Below the pieces are notes generated by a model. The model did not search any database. It saw only the letters and a program-made list of their open reading frames with translations, and was not told the DNA's origin. A stretch of 33,269 bases of DNA from Chloroflexota bacterium (GTDB taxonomy: Bacteria; Chloroflexota; Anaerolineae; UBA4142). Below are positions 1 to 7,058 of the stretch, piece after piece. Position numbers and translations under genes: made by a program. Numbering within the stretch: position 1 is the first letter of the stretch; every line of letters begins with the position of its first letter. The DNA is taken from positions 1 through 33,269 of the forward strand of contig VGOB01000035.1 in assembly GCA_016865935.1 (NCBI GenBank), in the 5' to 3' direction.

Positions 1-246
1 CCGCAACTCGTCGCGGAAATTTACACCGCGTTCGTTGCAGGCGATCTGGCGCGCGCGCGCCAAGCGCAGGCGCGTCTCGCGCCGCTCCGGATCGCATTCG
101 ACCTGGGAACATTTCCGGTGGTCATCAAAGAAGCGTTGGCATTCATGGGGATTTGCTCTGGACGCGCCAAAGCGCCGGTCAAGCCAATGGTGGACGCACG
201 CCGCGCCGAGCTGAAACTGATTTTGCAAAACCTGGGTGCTTTGTGA
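1..246 (+). CDS. C-terminal end of a DHDPS/N-acetylneuraminate lyase family protein (partial)
   Basis: The frame is open from base 1 to a TGA at 244-246 and gives the last 81 residues of a protein whose start lies outside the window. The pattern fits the C-terminal helical region of class I aldolases of the DapA/NanA family: a 'Y.AF..GD..RAR..Q' helix, then 'FPVVIKEALAFMGI', then 'APVKPM' and a final helix. The family makes or cleaves 2-keto acids through a Schiff-base lysine; that lysine is upstream and not visible. With solute-binding protein, dehydrogenase and sulfatase genes downstream, a catabolic aldolase (2-keto-3-deoxy sugar acid type) is more likely than lysine biosynthesis, but this is inference. 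Confidence 0.7.
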   Translation, partial: PQLVAEIYTAFVAGDLARARQAQARLAPLRIAFDLGTFPVVIKEALAFMGICSGRAKAPVKPMVDARRAELKLILQNLGAL

Positions 247-315
247 CATCAAGCGGCAAGCGAAAAAGAAAATGTTCAGCGCGCCGTATTAACCGCACGA
301 GGAGAAGTTTCTAAA

Positions 316-1425
316 ATGAAAATCAAAAACGTTAAAGCCCACGCTCTGAAATATGTATCAAGTGAGGCATTGGCAGAGTTCCGCAACGGAGGTCCTCACA
401 AATTATTGCGGAATGATCCCGTATTGCGCAACAACTGGATCTCGTTTACCGCACTCGATTGGAATTCCATCGAGAACTGTCTCTCTATCGGGTTGACTTC
501 GTTCGACACCGATATTTTGTGGCGCTTTGATCCCTCCTCCAGCAAGTTCGAATCGCTCGGTTTCGCAGCGGTCGCCAACGACTCGCAACGGATCAAGATC
601 CATCGAGGTTTGCAACCCGATCTGGAGGGGGGGTATTTTTTTGGCACGGCGGGCTTGCCGGATTTGGACGAGCGGAACGACACCATCGGCGGAGGCGTGT
701 ATCACTACCGAGGCGGACGATACGAATTCCTCGGCATTCCTTTGCCGCACGAGTACATTCAGAATATCGAACTTGATCTGCAACGACAGCGCGTTTACGG
801 AATCTCGTATCCAACTATGAATTTTTTCGATTACGATTACAAGAACCGCAAGACCGTCTTCTCGTTTTTCACGCGCAGCCATTTCCACGAGTCCGGGCTG
901 GACGACGATGGATTTTTCTGGGGAACCTGGTCCACTCGAAAAGGGCATTGTCTTTTCCGCTATCATCCCGAAATGGGACGCCCCGAGTTTTTCGATGAGC
1001 CCATTCCAAATTTGGGACCTGACCACCCCTTTCAATTCACGATGAACGGTCCGATTGATTCCTTCATCAACGGGCGCGACGGATTTCTCTACTTTGGCAC
1101 GACGCCCGGCGAACTGTACCGGCTTGACCCGAAAAGTGGAAAACACATCCTCTTGGGGCGCCCCACTCCGGGTTTGCGGCTCTCCGGTTTGGTGCTCGGT
1201 CCCCAAGGGAAATTGCTGGGCAGTTACGGCGCCTACCACCAAACGGGATTATTCCTTTACGATAGAGCCACCGGCGAGTTTGCCGACTTGGGTTCCATCC
1301 GCGACGAAAACTATGCGTGTTTCATGATCCATGATATTGCCTGGGATGGCGGAGTGCGCGTTTTTGCCGCTGAAACAGACACCCTCGACCGAAGTGGTTT
1401 TTTGTGGGAAGCAACTCTCGGATAG
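316..1425 (+). CDS. Predicted beta-propeller-like protein, function unknown
   Basis: The 369-residue protein has no signal peptide or membrane segment and probably acts in the cytoplasm. A GAGGAGAAG ribosome binding site at about 299-307 supports the ATG at 316. Repeated units of about 50 residues are visible, each with a 'G.L....YG' strand followed by 'LYRLDPKSGK..LG' or 'LFLYDRATGEFADLG', typical of blades in SMP-30/gluconolactonase, kelch or NHL-like propellers. I cannot assign a specific family. It lies 69 bases after the aldolase fragment and before a solute-binding protein gene, so it may be a lactonase-like or sugar-sensing member of the catabolic operon. Base use is somewhat less GCGCGC-rich than in the genes at 5850-8500. 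Confidence 0.75.
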   Translation: MKIKNVKAHALKYVSSEALAEFRNGGPHKLLRNDPVLRNNWISFTALDWNSIENCLSIGLTSFDTDILWRFDPSSSKFESLGFAAVANDSQRIKIHRGLQPDLEGGYFFGTAGLPDLDERNDTIGGGVYHYRGGRYEFLGIPLPHEYIQNIELDLQRQRVYGISYPTMNFFDYDYKNRKTVFSFFTRSHFHESGLDDDGFFWGTWSTRKGHCLFRYHPEMGRPEFFDEPIPNLGPDHPFQFTMNGPIDSFINGRDGFLYFGTTPGELYRLDPKSGKHILLGRPTPGLRLSGLVLGPQGKLLGSYGAYHQTGLFLYDRATGEFADLGSIRDENYACFMIHDIAWDGGVRVFAAETDTLDRSGFLWEATLG

Positions 1426-1553
1426 AGCCTTTTTTTTCTTCGCGTCGCGAGGATTCACCTCGCTTTGCGATTTTTGGATCAGGAAAGGAGGTTGCGCGTT
1501 TACGATTTAACGATTTGCTTTGTCAACCCAAAATATTCGATGAGGAGAAGAAG

Positions 1554-3578
1554 ATGAAAAACAAAATTTTGCTGTTCGCGTTGGTCGCGCTGTTGGCGTT
1601 GATCGTCGTCGCGTGCGCGCCTGCGCCAACTCCCGCCCCCACTGCCGCGCCGCCGACCAAGGCGCCCGCGCCAACGGCTGTCCCGGCGACCAAGCCGCCG
1701 GAAGCGACCAAGCCGCCCGCGCCAACCACCGCGCCCGCCGCCAAGTACAAAGAAGCGCCGGCGCTTGCGGAGTTAGTCAAGTCCGGCAAGTTGCCGCCGG
1801 TCGAAAAGCGATTGCCGGATGAACCGCTCGTCGTGCCCGTCGTCGAAAAAGTTGGAACGTATGGCGGAACGATTCGGCGCGGCTTTACCGGACCCTCGGA
1901 CGCGAACAACTATGTCCGCATCGCGATTGACTCGCTCGTCTGGTGGTCCATTGACGGCAGCAAGATCGAACCCAAACTGCTCAAGTCCTGGAACGCATCC
2001 CCGGATTTCAAAGTTTGGACGCTCAACATGCGCAAGGGCGCCAAGTGGTCGGATGGCAATCCCTTCACGGCAGACGACATTCTCTTTTGGTACAAAGATA
2101 CTCTGCTGAACAAGGACCTCACCCCGGCAGTTCCGCAGTGGATGCAAAACGCCGATAAATCTACCGCGCTCGTCGAGAAGGTAGATGATTACACCGTGCG
2201 TTTCACGTTCCAGGCATCGAACAACTTGTTCTTGCACGAACTGGTGAACAAGGATGGTGGTGATCGTACGTTGGCAGTGTTCTTGCCTGCCCATTACTTG
2301 AAACAATTCCACGCGTCCTACGCCAAGAAAGATGACCTCGACAAGATGGTGGCGGACGCCAAATTCAAGACGTGGGTGGAACTCTTTATGACCCGCGCGA
2401 CGCCGGCGGAGAATCCAGATCGTCCGACGATGGCGGCGTGGGTGCCCACTTCGCGCGTGAGCGATCAGATTTTTGCGCTCAAGCGCAATCCGTACTACAT
2501 CGGCGTTGACCCGGAAGGCAACCAACTCCCCTACGTTGACGAATTCCGCTTTGTGTTCTACGCGGATGCCAAGACGCTGAACGTGGCGGCAGTCGCCGGT
2601 GATCTCGATCTACAGGATCGTCACATTGATATGCCGAACTATCCGGTGCTGAAAGAGAACGAACAAAAGGGCGGCAAGTATCGCGTCCTGATGTGGCCCG
2701 GCTTTGGCGGCGGCGATGCGAGTATGACGTTCAATCAAACCTACGATGCGGATCCGGTGATCGGCGAACTGTTGCGCACCAAGGATTTCCGCATCGCGCT
2801 CTCGCACGCGATCAACCGCGAGCAAATCCGCCAGTCCGCGTTCCTGGGTCTGGGCGAAATTCGCCAGAACGTTCCACCACCGGCGAACCCGTTCTATCCC
2901 GGCGATGACGCCGCGTTCAAGTACACCAAGTTCGATCAAGCCACCGCGAACAAATTGCTGGATGGGATCGGACTGGACAAAAAGGGCGCAGACGGCATTC
3001 GGCTGATGAAGAACGGCAAGCCGGTCACTATTGACATCTCGGTCGTGCCGGCGTTCGGTCCGTGGCCCGACATTGGACAACTCATCGCGAAAGATTGGGA
3101 AAAAGTAGGGGTCAAGGGACTCGTCCAGATCCGCGAGCGCGCACTCGACTTTTCGATGCGCGAGAACAACACGCTCCAATGCGAGATCTGGAACACCAAC
3201 TCCTCGCCCTTCACCGCCAACTCGCAAGTCGATCCGCGCGCGCAATCCATCGTGCCGTTTGGCACGCTCTGGCGCGTGTGGTATCGCACGAATGGCAAGG
3301 AAGGCGTGGAACCGCCTGCCGAAGTGAAGAAAATCGTCGCGAACATTGACAAAGCCAAAACCGTCTCGGCGGAAGAGCAAGCCAAGTTGGGCAAAGAGAT
3401 CTACCAGATCTGGACGGACAATATCTGGCAGATCGGCACGGTCGGTCTAACCGCGATGATCCAAGGCGTCGTCGTCGTCAACAAAGATCTCAAGAACGTT
3501 CCGGCAAAAGCGGGGAACGATTGGCCCCTCCGCACGCCCGGCAACGCCCGTATCGAACAATTCTACTACGCCAAATAA
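1554..3578 (+). CDS. ABC transporter solute-binding lipoprotein, family 5 (peptide/oligosaccharide type)
   Basis: The ATG at 1554 is chosen over an upstream in-frame ATG at 1404 because a GAGGAGAAGAAG ribosome binding site precedes it and it gives a clean lipoprotein signal (hydrophobic stretch ending in 'LIVVAC', lipidated Cys21). A low-complexity Ala/Pro/Thr linker (about residues 22-65) tethers the binding domain to the membrane. The rest, to residue 674, matches bacterial extracellular solute-binding protein family 5: 'LLKSWNASPDFKVWTLNMRKG', 'KWSDGNPFTADDILFWYKD', then 'FRIALSHAINREQIRQSAFLG'. These proteins capture peptides, oligosaccharides or other small ligands for an ABC importer. 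The permease and ATPase genes are not in the window. Confidence 0.92.
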   Translation: MKNKILLFALVALLALIVVACAPAPTPAPTAAPPTKAPAPTAVPATKPPEATKPPAPTTAPAAKYKEAPALAELVKSGKLPPVEKRLPDEPLVVPVVEKVGTYGGTIRRGFTGPSDANNYVRIAIDSLVWWSIDGSKIEPKLLKSWNASPDFKVWTLNMRKGAKWSDGNPFTADDILFWYKDTLLNKDLTPAVPQWMQNADKSTALVEKVDDYTVRFTFQASNNLFLHELVNKDGGDRTLAVFLPAHYLKQFHASYAKKDDLDKMVADAKFKTWVELFMTRATPAENPDRPTMAAWVPTSRVSDQIFALKRNPYYIGVDPEGNQLPYVDEFRFVFYADAKTLNVAAVAGDLDLQDRHIDMPNYPVLKENEQKGGKYRVLMWPGFGGGDASMTFNQTYDADPVIGELLRTKDFRIALSHAINREQIRQSAFLGLGEIRQNVPPPANPFYPGDDAAFKYTKFDQATANKLLDGIGLDKKGADGIRLMKNGKPVTIDISVVPAFGPWPDIGQLIAKDWEKVGVKGLVQIRERALDFSMRENNTLQCEIWNTNSSPFTANSQVDPRAQSIVPFGTLWRVWYRTNGKEGVEPPAEVKKIVANIDKAKTVSAEEQAKLGKEIYQIWTDNIWQIGTVGLTAMIQGVVVVNKDLKNVPAKAGNDWPLRTPGNARIEQFYYAK

Positions 3579-3583
3579 ATTCC

Positions 3584-3610
3584 GTAGGGGCGACGTCACG
3601 TCGCCCCTAC
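3584..3610. repeat. Perfect palindrome GTAGGGGCGACG-TCA-CGTCGCCCCTAC
   Basis: Twelve-base arms with a three-base loop lie between the solute-binding protein stop (3578) and the SGNH hydrolase start (3622). No T-tract follows, so it is not a standard terminator. A related hairpin pair with GGGCGACC/GGTCGCCC arms lies at 22828-22876. It looks like a dispersed palindromic repeat and could slow transcription or stabilise the upstream message. Confidence 0.8.
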
Positions 3611-3621
3611 TCAACTCCGCG

Positions 3622-4191
3622 ATGAAACACATCCTCCTCGTCGGCGATTCGATTCGCCTCGGCTATCAAGCCGTCGCGCGCCGCGAACTGGCAGGGCTCG
3701 CCGAAATCTGGTCGCCGGAAGAGAACGGACGCGATAGCCGCAACGTCCTCGCGCACTTGGACGAGTGGGTGATCGCGCGCGCGCCTGATCTCGTCCACCT
3801 CAACTGCGGCTTGCACGATCTCAAACAAGAATTCGGCGCGGCGACGCATCAGGTTCCGTTGGACGAGTACGCCGCGAACGTGCGCGCGATCCTGACGCGC
3901 GTGCAACGCGAGACGCGCGCGCAAATCATCTGGGCGACGACTACGCCGGTGAATGAAAAATGGCATCACGCCAACAAAGAGTTCGATCGCTTTGAAGCCG
4001 ATGTCGCCGCGTACAATTTTCGCGCGACGCAGATTGCGCGCGAATTGAACCTCCCGATTAACGATTTGAACGCGGTTGTCACGCAGTTCGGACGCGACCA
4101 GATTCTGTTGCCGGATGGCGTGCATTTTTCAGATGAAGGGTACGGGCTATTGGGCAAGCGCGTTGCAGACTGCGTGCGGAGGTACTTGTGA
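3622..4191 (+). CDS. SGNH/GDSL-family hydrolase
   Basis: This 189-residue protein has the block I motif 'LLVGDSI' with the nucleophile Ser10, and the C-terminal block V 'LPDGVHFSDEGY' supplying Asp165 and His168. Block III, usually GxND, reads 'CGLHDL' (63-67), so His replaces the usual oxyanion Asn. The family removes acyl groups from lipids, sugars or small esters; the size suits a single-domain cytoplasmic esterase, and no signal peptide is present. It overlaps the next gene by four bases (GTGA), so the two are translationally coupled. In this operon a deacylase or deacetylase acting on an imported sugar or sugar acid is a reasonable guess. Confidence 0.85.
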   Translation: MKHILLVGDSIRLGYQAVARRELAGLAEIWSPEENGRDSRNVLAHLDEWVIARAPDLVHLNCGLHDLKQEFGAATHQVPLDEYAANVRAILTRVQRETRAQIIWATTTPVNEKWHHANKEFDRFEADVAAYNFRATQIARELNLPINDLNAVVTQFGRDQILLPDGVHFSDEGYGLLGKRVADCVRRYL

Positions 4192-4970
4192 GTGAGAAGA
4201 GAGACCTACCGCGCTTACTTGTCATCAGCGCGCACGCCGCCGACTTTTGTTCCCGCGCCGGCGGAGTTATCATCAAATATGTGAAACGCGGAAGCCCGGT
4301 GCGCGTCGTCGAGTTGAGCGTTGGGGAGCGCGGTGAATCCGACGAGGTGTGGCTGGAACAACCGGGGATCACGCTCGCGCAGGTGCAGGAAATTCGCAAG
4401 CGCGAGGCGGAACGCGCCGCGGCGCAGATGGGTGCGGAAATCCGATTTCACAACTGGCTCGATCATCCGTTGACGATGAACGAGGAGCGACTCGTCGCGC
4501 TGGTGGAAGAAATCCGCGAAATGCGCGCAGATATTTTGCTGACGCACCACCACAGCGATCCACTCAACGTCGATCACGAATACGTCGCCAAAGCGGTAAC
4601 CGAAGCGTGCTGTCTGGCTCAGTTTCAGGGTTTGGAAACCCGCTTTCCGCGCACGCCTTCGCCCGCGCTCTTCTTTTTTGAGCCGACCATTCCAATGACA
4701 GACCTCACTGGGTTCAAACCGAATCTCTACATTGACATTACCGACGTATTCGACTTGAAGATGCAAGCGCTCCGCGAGTTCAAATCGCAGAGTATTTTAC
4801 CGGCGGCATACGAACGATACGCCTTATGGCGCGGCTCGCAAGCCAAAACGATGTCAGGAAATCGGAACATTCAGTACGCTGAGGCGTTTGAGCAGTATCT
4901 CCCTTCAGTTGCCAACGAATTCCCACTGTCGGGCAGATACTATGCAATTTCAAAATATCTTAACAGGTAA
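4188..4970 (+). CDS. PIG-L/LmbE-family protein resembling 4-oxalomesaconate hydratase (GalB type)
   Basis: The GTG at 4188 is the likely start, with GGAGGT at 4178-4183; it overlaps the upstream stop. The 260-residue protein has the LmbE fold signature, but the usual 'AHPDDE' reads 'SAHAADF' (His16, Asp19): the two zinc-binding positions remain while the catalytic-base Asp of N-deacetylases is Ala18. A third ligand candidate is His130 in 'PLNVDHEYV'. From memory, the 'SAHAADF..RAGG', 'GERGES' and 'AEAFEQYLP' segments resemble GalB, a PIG-L-fold hydratase that adds water to 4-oxalomesaconate in gallate breakdown, more than mycothiol or GlcNAc deacetylases. I am sure of the fold family and moderately sure of the hydratase-like subgroup; the substrate is unknown. 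Confidence 0.85.
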   Translation: MSEKRDLPRLLVISAHAADFCSRAGGVIIKYVKRGSPVRVVELSVGERGESDEVWLEQPGITLAQVQEIRKREAERAAAQMGAEIRFHNWLDHPLTMNEERLVALVEEIREMRADILLTHHHSDPLNVDHEYVAKAVTEACCLAQFQGLETRFPRTPSPALFFFEPTIPMTDLTGFKPNLYIDITDVFDLKMQALREFKSQSILPAAYERYALWRGSQAKTMSGNRNIQYAEAFEQYLPSVANEFPLSGRYYAISKYLNR

Positions 4971-4975
4971 ACAAA

Positions 4976-5791
4976 ATGAAATTACAAGATCGAGTTGCAG
5001 TTGTCACCGGCTCAAGCCGCAACTTGGGACAAGGCATTGCGCTCGGACTGGCGCGTGAAGGCGCGCGGATCGTCGTGAACGGCTCGAAAGAAAATTACGT
5101 CGAGAACACATGCCGGATGATCGCCGACCTGGGTGCGCCGGTCGTCGGCGTGACGGCTGACATCTCAACGAGCGCGGGCGCGGAATTGCTCGTCACGCGC
5201 GCGCTAGAGAAATTCGGACGGATTGACATTCTGGTCAACAACGCCGCCGTCGTCGCCGTGATCAAACATTTTCTCGAACTGACGCCGGAAGTGTGGGAGC
5301 GCATCTTTGCGGTGAATCTGGGCGGGCTGTTTCAAGTTTCGACGCGCGTCGCGCGTGTGATGGCGCAACAAGGTTCGGGCTGCATCGTCAATATCGGCTC
5401 GGTTGGATCGAGCCGCGCACATCGCAATATGGCGCCGTACGACGCGACCAAGGGCGGGATCGAAGCCGCGACGCGCGCGATGGCGATCGATCTCGCGCCG
5501 TACAACATTCGCGTCAACGCGATCTCGCTTGGACTGATGCGGACGGATCGCTGGGAAGGCGTCGCCGAAACGGAGTTGGCGCGGCGGCGTCGCGCGATCC
5601 CGTTGAATCGCGAAGGAACGAACGAAGACACCGCGAGCGCGGTGATTTTCTTGGCAAGTGAAGAATCGTCGTACATCACCGGGCAAGTGTTGTACGTGGA
5701 CGGCGGCTTGCTCGCGCAGTTGCGCCCGGCGGATGCGGAATCCACGCCGCCGCCCAAAGACAAACTGTATCACGATTTCGTGACCAAGTAA
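4976..5791 (+). CDS. Short-chain dehydrogenase/reductase (SDR)
   Basis: The 271-residue classical SDR has the nucleotide-binding motif 'TGSSRNLGQG' (11-20), 'NNAA' (88-91), the catalytic Ser near 142 in 'NIGSVGSS', and Tyr155/Lys159 in 'YDATKGG'. The C-terminal 'ITGQVLYVDGG' segment is typical of FabG-like oxidoreductases. It would oxidise or reduce an alcohol or keto group with NAD(P)(H); Arg36-type residues for cofactor choice cannot be read with certainty. It starts five bases after the PIG-L gene stop, with only a weak ribosome binding site (ACAGG), so it is likely translated by coupling within the operon. The substrate is probably an intermediate of the same catabolic route. Confidence 0.93.
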   Translation: MKLQDRVAVVTGSSRNLGQGIALGLAREGARIVVNGSKENYVENTCRMIADLGAPVVGVTADISTSAGAELLVTRALEKFGRIDILVNNAAVVAVIKHFLELTPEVWERIFAVNLGGLFQVSTRVARVMAQQGSGCIVNIGSVGSSRAHRNMAPYDATKGGIEAATRAMAIDLAPYNIRVNAISLGLMRTDRWEGVAETELARRRRAIPLNREGTNEDTASAVIFLASEESSYITGQVLYVDGGLLAQLRPADAESTPPPKDKLYHDFVTK

Positions 5792-5795
5792 CCAC

Positions 5796-5858
5796 GACGA
5801 AAGACCAAAGACGAACGACCTCTGACCTTCGTCATCCGTCATCCGTCCTTTGTCTCTC
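5796..5858. repeat. Nine degenerate tandem heptamers between two operon genes
   Basis: The stretch divides exactly into nine 7-base units: gacgaaa, gaccaaa, gacgaac, gacctct, gaccttc, gtcatcc, gtcatcc, gtccttt, gtctctc. The first part is purine-rich and the last part is its rough reverse complement, so it can fold. It fills the gap between the SDR stop (5791) and the next ATG (5862). Similar 7-mer arrays occur at 10221-10248, 18671-18698 and 21275-21358. Confidence 0.75.
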
Positions 5859-5861
5859 AAA

Positions 5862-7058
5862 ATGTCTCACCTCATCGGTAACACAATTTGGGTTTATCCC
5901 TGGGATTTGTTCGACAACGGGCTCGAACACGCACTCGACGCGATTGCGCGCGCGGGGCTGGACAGCATCAGCGTCGCCGCGACGTATCACGCCGCGCGCT
6001 TGCTCTTGCCGCACAACCCGCGTCGCAAGGTGCTGACACTCGATCCGGACGCGGCGTACTTTCGCCCCGATCCGGCGTTGTACGCAAATCTTCCATCGCC
6101 GCGCGTCGCGCGCGAGTTTGCCGACCGCGATCCGCTGCGCGAGATTTGTGACGCGGCGCGGCAACGCGGTTTGCGCGTGCAAGCGTGGACGATTTTTCTG
6201 CACAACAGTACGCTCGGCGAGCAACGTTCCGATTTGACCGTCGTCAATTGCTTTGGCGATCACTACGTTCACGCGCTTTGTCCGAGCCATCCGATTGCGC
6301 GCGCGTACGCGCTTGCGCTCGGCGCGGACATCGCGCGGCATTATCCGATTGTCGTGCTCGATGTGGAAGCGCTCGGTTTTCTGGGTTACGCGCATAATTC
6401 GCATCACGACAAGGCGAGCATCGTGCTCGCGCCGCTCCACCATTTTTTGCTCTCGGTCTGCTTTTGCGATCACTGCGCGGAAAAAATTCGCGCGACAGGC
6501 GCGGATCCGCAAATGATCGCCGCCGCGTTTCGCCGCGAACTGCAAGCGTGGTTCGATGGCAATCGGCGGCTGGCAAACGCGAACGAGCGCGCGGGTTTGA
6601 TCGAATTGATCGGCGAAGCGAACGCGCGCGCGTTGTTGGACGCGCGCGCGCAAATCGTCACGTCGCTCATCGCCGAACTGCGCCGCGTCGTGCCAAGAAA
6701 CGTCGCGCTGCAAATTCGCGCGGCAAGCACGCCGTTTCACGTCGGCGGCAAAACGGCAGGCGATTTGCGCGCCATCGCGCAACACGCGGACGGATTCGTG
6801 TTTTCGTTTTTTGGAATGCCGTTCGCCAAATTCCAAAGCGAAGTGCAAATCATTCCGCGCGATGTGTTGGGAGACAAGCCGATGTGGGGCGGAATCAGTG
6901 TCGCGAATGGCTTGCCGGAATGTCAGGACGAAAATGATTTTCGCCAACGCGTCGCGCTGCTGCGCGCAAACGGAATCGCGCAATTTTATTTTTACAACTA
7001 TGGTTTGATGCCGCGCGCGGGGCTGGATTGGATCGCCGCGTTACTGGAGCGCAAATGA
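5862..7058 (+). CDS. Conserved-looking hypothetical protein, possibly a TIM-barrel hydrolase
   Basis: I choose the ATG at 5862 (398 residues); the in-frame TTG at 5850 lies inside the heptamer repeat. No clear ribosome binding site is seen. I do not recognise a named family. The protein opens with 'IWVYPWDLFDNGLEHALDAIARAGLDSISVAATYH', which reads like the first strand and helix of a sugar-isomerase or glycosidase barrel, has 'VVLDVEALGF' mid-way, and a 'CFCDHC' motif (about 203-208) of the kind seen in large uncharacterised glycosidase-like proteins. There is no signal peptide. It overlaps the sulfatase start by four bases (ATGA). GCGCGC runs are very dense here, as in the sulfatase gene. 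Confidence 0.75.
   Translation: MSHLIGNTIWVYPWDLFDNGLEHALDAIARAGLDSISVAATYHAARLLLPHNPRRKVLTLDPDAAYFRPDPALYANLPSPRVAREFADRDPLREICDAARQRGLRVQAWTIFLHNSTLGEQRSDLTVVNCFGDHYVHALCPSHPIARAYALALGADIARHYPIVVLDVEALGFLGYAHNSHHDKASIVLAPLHHFLLSVCFCDHCAEKIRATGADPQMIAAAFRRELQAWFDGNRRLANANERAGLIELIGEANARALLDARAQIVTSLIAELRRVVPRNVALQIRAASTPFHVGGKTAGDLRAIAQHADGFVFSFFGMPFAKFQSEVQIIPRDVLGDKPMWGGISVANGLPECQDENDFRQRVALLRANGIAQFYFYNYGLMPRAGLDWIAALLERK

Noticed and set aside
3584..3610. Rho-independent terminator
   Set aside because: The stem is perfect but has no T-run on either strand and the same operon continues downstream.
5832..6983. Long Arg-rich frame on the minus strand
   Set aside because: Shadow of the barrel-like gene, caused by high GC and few stop codons; no plausible start.
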